Assembly: GCA_031275035.1 (NCBI GenBank)
Contig: JAISPH010000073.1
Location: 1 to 16,973 of the forward strand
Direction: 5' to 3'
From: Treponema sp.
Lineage (GTDB): Bacteria; Spirochaetota; Spirochaetia; Treponematales; Breznakiellaceae
Length of the DNA: 16,973 nt
Shown: piece by piece, positions 14,005 to 16,973 of the stretch
Layout: each line of letters starts with the position of its first letter
Position numbering within the stretch: position 1 is the first letter of the stretch
Made by a program: the position numbers and the translations under genes
The notes under the pieces: model-generated
What the model was told of the DNA's origin: nothing
Database searches by the model: none
What the model saw: only the letters and a program-made list of their open reading frames with translations

Positions 14005-14757
14005 GTGAACGACAATGTATCCATCTTTCTGGCTTTTACCGCGGGGTTGCTCTCCTTCTTCTCTCCCTGCGTACTGCCGCTGATCCCTTCGTGGCTCTGC
14101 TTTCTCGGCGGAACTAGCCTGGAAACCGCAGAAAAACCGGAAACGGCGGGAAGCGCCGGGGGGAGCCGGCTCCGGCTTTTGGGGTTGACCGCGGCCTTTG
14201 TCCTGGGGTTCAGCGTTGTTTTTATCGTTTTAAGCGTCCTCTTCTCCGCCACGGCCCTGTTTCTGGGGGGTATAAGCGGAATCATTAACATTGCGGCGGG
14301 GATCATCGTTATTGTCCTTGGGTTCAACATGATCTTCGATTTTCTCCGCTTTCTCAACTATGAGAAACGGCTCTTTCGGGTAGAAAGACGGGGCCCTCTC
14401 CGCAGCCGGGGTCTGCCGGGGGCTTTCCTGACGGGGACCGCCTTTGGCGCAGGCTGGACCCCCTGCGTGGGTCCGATCCTGGGGAGTATTCTCCTCATGG
14501 CGGGACAGCGAGGCCGAATAGGCCCGGCGGCGCTCTACCTGGGGGCCTATTCCCTGGGACTGGGGCTGCCCTTTCTCGCCGCCGCCCTCTGCCTTGACCG
14601 CTTTTTGGGGAAGCTGCTCCTCAAAATACGGCCCCGGCTGCCCCTAATCCGGCGGATTAGCGGACTTTTCCTTATTATGGTAGGATTGCTTATTGTTTTT
14701 GGCCGGTTTCAAGCCCTGAACGTACTGCTTGCCCGCTGGTTTACGCCGGCCCTATAG
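14005..14757 (+). CDS. ccdA: CcdA-type thiol:disulfide transporter
   Basis: Inner-membrane protein of 250 aa with about six hydrophobic segments. It carries reducing equivalents from cytoplasmic thioredoxin across the membrane to extracytoplasmic thioredoxin-like proteins. The paired-cysteine motifs are present: FFSPCVLPLIPSW (C22) in the first helix and GWTPCVGPILGS (C154) in the fourth, which together form the redox pair of CcdA/DsbD proteins. Start is GTG at 14005, with AAAGGCGG about 5-9 nt upstream; starting later would cut the first helix. The thioredoxin-like gene follows after 36 nt, a standard pairing. Divergent from the sulfur-type ABC operon. Confidence 0.92.
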   Translation: MNDNVSIFLAFTAGLLSFFSPCVLPLIPSWLCFLGGTSLETAEKPETAGSAGGSRLRLLGLTAAFVLGFSVVFIVLSVLFSATALFLGGISGIINIAAGIIVIVLGFNMIFDFLRFLNYEKRLFRVERRGPLRSRGLPGAFLTGTAFGAGWTPCVGPILGSILLMAGQRGRIGPAALYLGAYSLGLGLPFLAAALCLDRFLGKLLLKIRPRLPLIRRISGLFLIMVGLLIVFGRFQALNVLLARWFTPAL

Positions 14758-14762
14758 GATTC

Positions 14763-14779
14763 CGGCGGAATTTCCGCCG
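14763..14779. repeat. Short hairpin between ccdA and the thioredoxin gene
   Basis: CGGCGGA (14763-14769), loop ATT, TCCGCCG (14773-14779): a 7-bp stem immediately before the AAGGAG of the next gene. There is no T-run, so it is unlikely to be a terminator; it could stabilise the mRNA end or tune translation of the thioredoxin-like gene. Confidence 0.5.
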
Positions 14780-14793
14780 TTTAAGGAGTTATT

Positions 14794-15351
14794 ATGAAAA
14801 AAGTGCATCGATATATCAGGTCCGGTCTTGTTCTGATCTGCCTGGCGGTCTTTGGGCCGGCCTATCCTGCGGCGGCGGAGGTTCCCCAAAGGGTAAGCCG
14901 GGCCTTTGTCCAGGCGGGGCTTCCGGTCCTGCGGCGGCCTGCGGCGGCGCCGGACTTTTCCCTTCCCCTGATAGACGGAACAAACCTCAGGCTTGCGGAC
15001 CTCAAGGGCAAAGCGGTATTCCTCAACTTTTGGGCATCCTGGTGCGGTCCCTGCCGGGCGGAGATGCCCTCCATGGAGGCCCTGTACCGGCGTTACCGGA
15101 ACCGGGGTCTGGAGATTTTGGCGGTAAATGTCCAGGAAGACCGGAAAACCGCCTCGGCCTTTATGAACCAGTTTGGGCTGAGTTTTCCCGCGGCCCTGGA
15201 CGGCGGCGGCATCAGCGGACGTTACGGCATCACCGCCTTCCCCACCACCTACATCATCGACCGGGAGGGTTTTATCGTCTCCCGCATTGTGGGGAGTATA
15301 GACTGGGATACCCCGGAGATTTCCGCCGCCTTTGCGGCCCTGCTGGAGTAG
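14794..15351 (+). CDS. TlpA/ResA-type exported thioredoxin-like protein
   Basis: Protein of 185 aa with a basic N-terminus, hydrophobic core and AYPAAA-E signal-peptidase-like site near residue 28, hence periplasmic. The AhpC/TSA-like TlpA fold shows APDFSLPLIDG, LKGKAVFLNFWASW, the active site WCGPC (C84, C87) and the cis-proline segment AFPTTYIID. It should be kept reduced by the CcdA encoded 36 nt upstream and act on secreted disulfides, for example apocytochromes or other envelope proteins; no cytochrome biogenesis genes are visible here. The start is fixed by AAGGAG a few bases upstream of the ATG at 14794. Confidence 0.93.
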   Translation: MKKVHRYIRSGLVLICLAVFGPAYPAAAEVPQRVSRAFVQAGLPVLRRPAAAPDFSLPLIDGTNLRLADLKGKAVFLNFWASWCGPCRAEMPSMEALYRRYRNRGLEILAVNVQEDRKTASAFMNQFGLSFPAALDGGGISGRYGITAFPTTYIIDREGFIVSRIVGSIDWDTPEISAAFAALLE

Positions 15352-15416
15352 ACGAAAATCATGCGGAAACCGTTCCCGGCCTCGACGATGATCTGTATTT
15401 CCACTATGCTGAAAAG

Positions 15417-15782
15417 ATGAAAGTTTCACGAATCTGGTTGCTCCGTATCACCGGGGGCATAGGGGTTTTCATCATCGCATACAGTCTTATCAGACATTTT
15501 ACCGGTTTTTCCATTGGGGAAAATGCGGAAAAGTACCTGTTTGATACCATCGTTTTTATTGCCCTGGGACTTTTTATGTACAACCGTAAATTGGCGGCGG
15601 ACGAAAAAAAAGAGCGGGAAGCCAGGGAGAAGGCGGAGACCGCTGCGGCGGCAGAGGCCGCTGAGAACGAAGATCCTGCCTCCGGCGGCGAACCGGAAGC
15701 AGGCGCCGAAACGCCGGAGGGCGAAGGTTCAAGCGCGTATGCCGGGGGAAATACCGGGGACAGTCCCGGCGGAGGGGCATAA
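15417..15782 (+). CDS. Small membrane protein with acidic disordered tail
   Basis: Protein of 121 aa that I do not recognise. It has two hydrophobic segments (roughly residues 8-25, ITGGIGVFIIAYSLI, and 40-55, DTIVFIALGLFMY), then a charged coil (ADEKKEREAREKAE) and a Gly/Glu/Ala-rich acidic tail likely to be unstructured. The ATG at 15417 overlaps the stop of a 19-codon frame (15361-15420) by ATGA. Its own ribosome site is weak, so coupling is possible. It lies between the thioredoxin-like gene and the TonB-type receptor on the same strand, so a membrane-envelope role in that operon is suggested but not shown. Confidence 0.7.
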   Translation: MKVSRIWLLRITGGIGVFIIAYSLIRHFTGFSIGENAEKYLFDTIVFIALGLFMYNRKLAADEKKEREAREKAETAAAAEAAENEDPASGGEPEAGAETPEGEGSSAYAGGNTGDSPGGGA

Positions 15783-15792
15783 CCGGCGCCAC

Positions 15793-16973
15793 ATGGAGAT
15801 TTCCCTGTTTCAGCTATTTTTGAAGTTTCCTTTACGGCATACAGGGAGGCGCCGTTCTCCGTTCCGGCGGAGGCTCTGCCTTTTCTTTGCGGCATTCCGG
15901 TTTACGGCCCTGCTCTTTGCCCGGGATGTGGAGATCGCCGTGGAGGACGCCGACCTGGGAATAGCCCTGGAGGGGGCGGCAGTCCGGTCCTGGGACGGCG
16001 GGGAATCGTACTGCGACGGGGAAGGAAAGGTACGGCTCCAGGTTCCCGATGACCGCCGGGTGGTAATCCGGGTCTCCTATCCGGGCTACGAAAACGGCAG
16101 CCTCCTCGTTCCCCTGGAGGGGGACAGTTTTACCGTTGCCCTGCGGCTGGGGGGCATTATGGAAAACCGGGAACTGGTCATCGAAGCCCCCCGGCCGGGA
16201 ACCAGCGAAACAAAAAGCGGCCGCAGCGTGGCCCTCTCCGGCAAAGAGCTTGCCCGGACATCGGAAATCGGCATTGTAGAAGATGTGATGACCTCGATAA
16301 AGCTGCTCCCCGGGGTGGGTTATACAGGCTCCCTGGGAGCCCTCCCCTCCATCAGAGGAGGAGAGCCCGGAGATCTTACCGCGGTTTTGGACGGCTTCTA
16401 CATCGAGCGGCCCTACCATTGGGGCGGCCTCTTTTCCATCTTCGATCCAAAGATGATAGAAAGCGCCCGCCTTTCCCATGGCGTTTTTTCCGCCCGTTAC
16501 GGCCATACCATTTCGGGGCTCCTGGAGCTAAGCAGCAGGCGGGCCCACCCGGAGACGGCGGAGCTGGAGTTGGGACTTTCCACCAGCGCCGTCAACCTCA
16601 GCCTCTCCTACCCCCTGAACGGAAGGGGGGGGCTCATGGCCATGGGGCGGGTAACCTACTGGGACCCCTATGTGGACCTGATGAAGCTCTTTATCGACGA
16701 GGTCCGTTATGTGCGGCAGGCCCCCTACATCAGGAGCGCCGCCTTTTCCGGCTACTACCGTTTTTCCGGGGATCTGGAATTGAACGGCAGCGCCTTCTTC
16801 GGCAGCGACGGCATCGGAATTTCCTACGACAGTACGCGCCGGGAATCCGAGATCCGTACCGATTCATCATCCCGCTTCGACTACTATAATCTGCTGGGTT
16901 TCCTGGTAACGGGGCTTACCTTTAATCCCGCGGACAATATGGTGCTGAAGACTTCCCTGGGGGCGGGCTTCTA
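15793..16973 (+). CDS. TonB-dependent outer-membrane receptor, partial
   Basis: The frame from ATG at 15793 stays open for 393 codons to the window edge, so the C-terminus is missing. After an Arg-rich N-terminus comes a hydrophobic run (RRLCLFFAAFRFTALLFA) like an export signal, then a carboxypeptidase-regulatory-like domain (DVEIAVEDADLGIALEGAAV to ~115), then a TonB plug domain: VEDVMTSIKLLPGVGYTG, IRGGEPGDLTAVLDGFYI and FSARYGHTISGLLEL. Alternating strand-like segments afterwards suggest the beta barrel starting. Such receptors import chelated metals, cobalamin or glycans; the substrate is not known. No strong Shine-Dalgarno is adjacent: GGAGGGG sits about 15 nt upstream inside the preceding gene. 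A TTG at codon 10 is a possible alternative start. Confidence 0.85.
   Translation, partial: MEISLFQLFLKFPLRHTGRRRSPFRRRLCLFFAAFRFTALLFARDVEIAVEDADLGIALEGAAVRSWDGGESYCDGEGKVRLQVPDDRRVVIRVSYPGYENGSLLVPLEGDSFTVALRLGGIMENRELVIEAPRPGTSETKSGRSVALSGKELARTSEIGIVEDVMTSIKLLPGVGYTGSLGALPSIRGGEPGDLTAVLDGFYIERPYHWGGLFSIFDPKMIESARLSHGVFSARYGHTISGLLELSSRRAHPETAELELGLSTSAVNLSLSYPLNGRGGLMAMGRVTYWDPYVDLMKLFIDEVRYVRQAPYIRSAAFSGYYRFSGDLELNGSAFFGSDGIGISYDSTRRESEIRTDSSSRFDYYNLLGFLVTGLTFNPADNMVLKTSLGAGF

Noticed and set aside
14763..14779. Hairpin after ccdA as an intrinsic terminator
   Set aside because: No T-run follows on either strand and the next gene's ribosome site is adjacent.

Overview
This is a GC-rich bacterial window, with a few AT-rich promoter islands. 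It looks like a piece of a spirochaete chromosome, possibly a Treponema-type organism. That assignment is inference from gene content: a HDOD protein, an MBL-fold hydrolase, a very long TPR protein with a Pro/Gln/Glu tail, and a CcdA/TlpA pair beside a TonB-type receptor. There is no rRNA or other marker to confirm it. No tRNA, rRNA, CRISPR array or complete mobile element was found, and no gene-free stretch exceeds 300 bases.

Region A (1-191) has no convincing gene. It holds a 7-bp GC hairpin and a long imperfect inverted repeat enclosing a GCAA-capped hairpin, so it may encode a structured RNA or be an insertion-sequence end.

Region B (192-6931, minus strand) is a tightly packed four-gene operon, in transcription order: an exported LamG/fibronectin-III protein, a giant TPR protein, a HDOD-domain protein and an MBL-fold hydrolase. 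Junctions are an ATGA overlap, a near-contact and a 1-nt gap, so translation is probably coupled. The mix suggests a signalling or envelope-associated module; the function is unknown.

Region C (7022-9058, plus strand) is uvrC, the nucleotide excision repair endonuclease, divergent from region B.

Region D (9061-13770, minus strand) is a second operon: a lipoprotein substrate-binding protein, ATPase and permease of the nitrate/sulfonate/taurine ABC family, then a double-[4Fe-4S] QueG-like domain in frame, with no stop codon, with O-acetylhomoserine sulfhydrylase (MetY). A strong internal Shine-Dalgarno site sits just before the MetY methionine, so MetY may be made both alone and as a fusion. 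The arrangement suggests uptake of a sulfur compound coupled to reductive chemistry and homocysteine synthesis. The promoter is well formed and overlapped by copies of a 9-bp motif that look like an operator.

Region E (14005 to the window end, plus strand) runs divergently from region D: CcdA, a TlpA/ResA-type thioredoxin, a small membrane protein with an acidic tail, and the N-terminal part of a TonB-dependent outer-membrane receptor that runs off the edge. CcdA and the thioredoxin form a periplasmic reducing pathway. A shared divergent promoter region at about 13776-13875 separates regions D and E.
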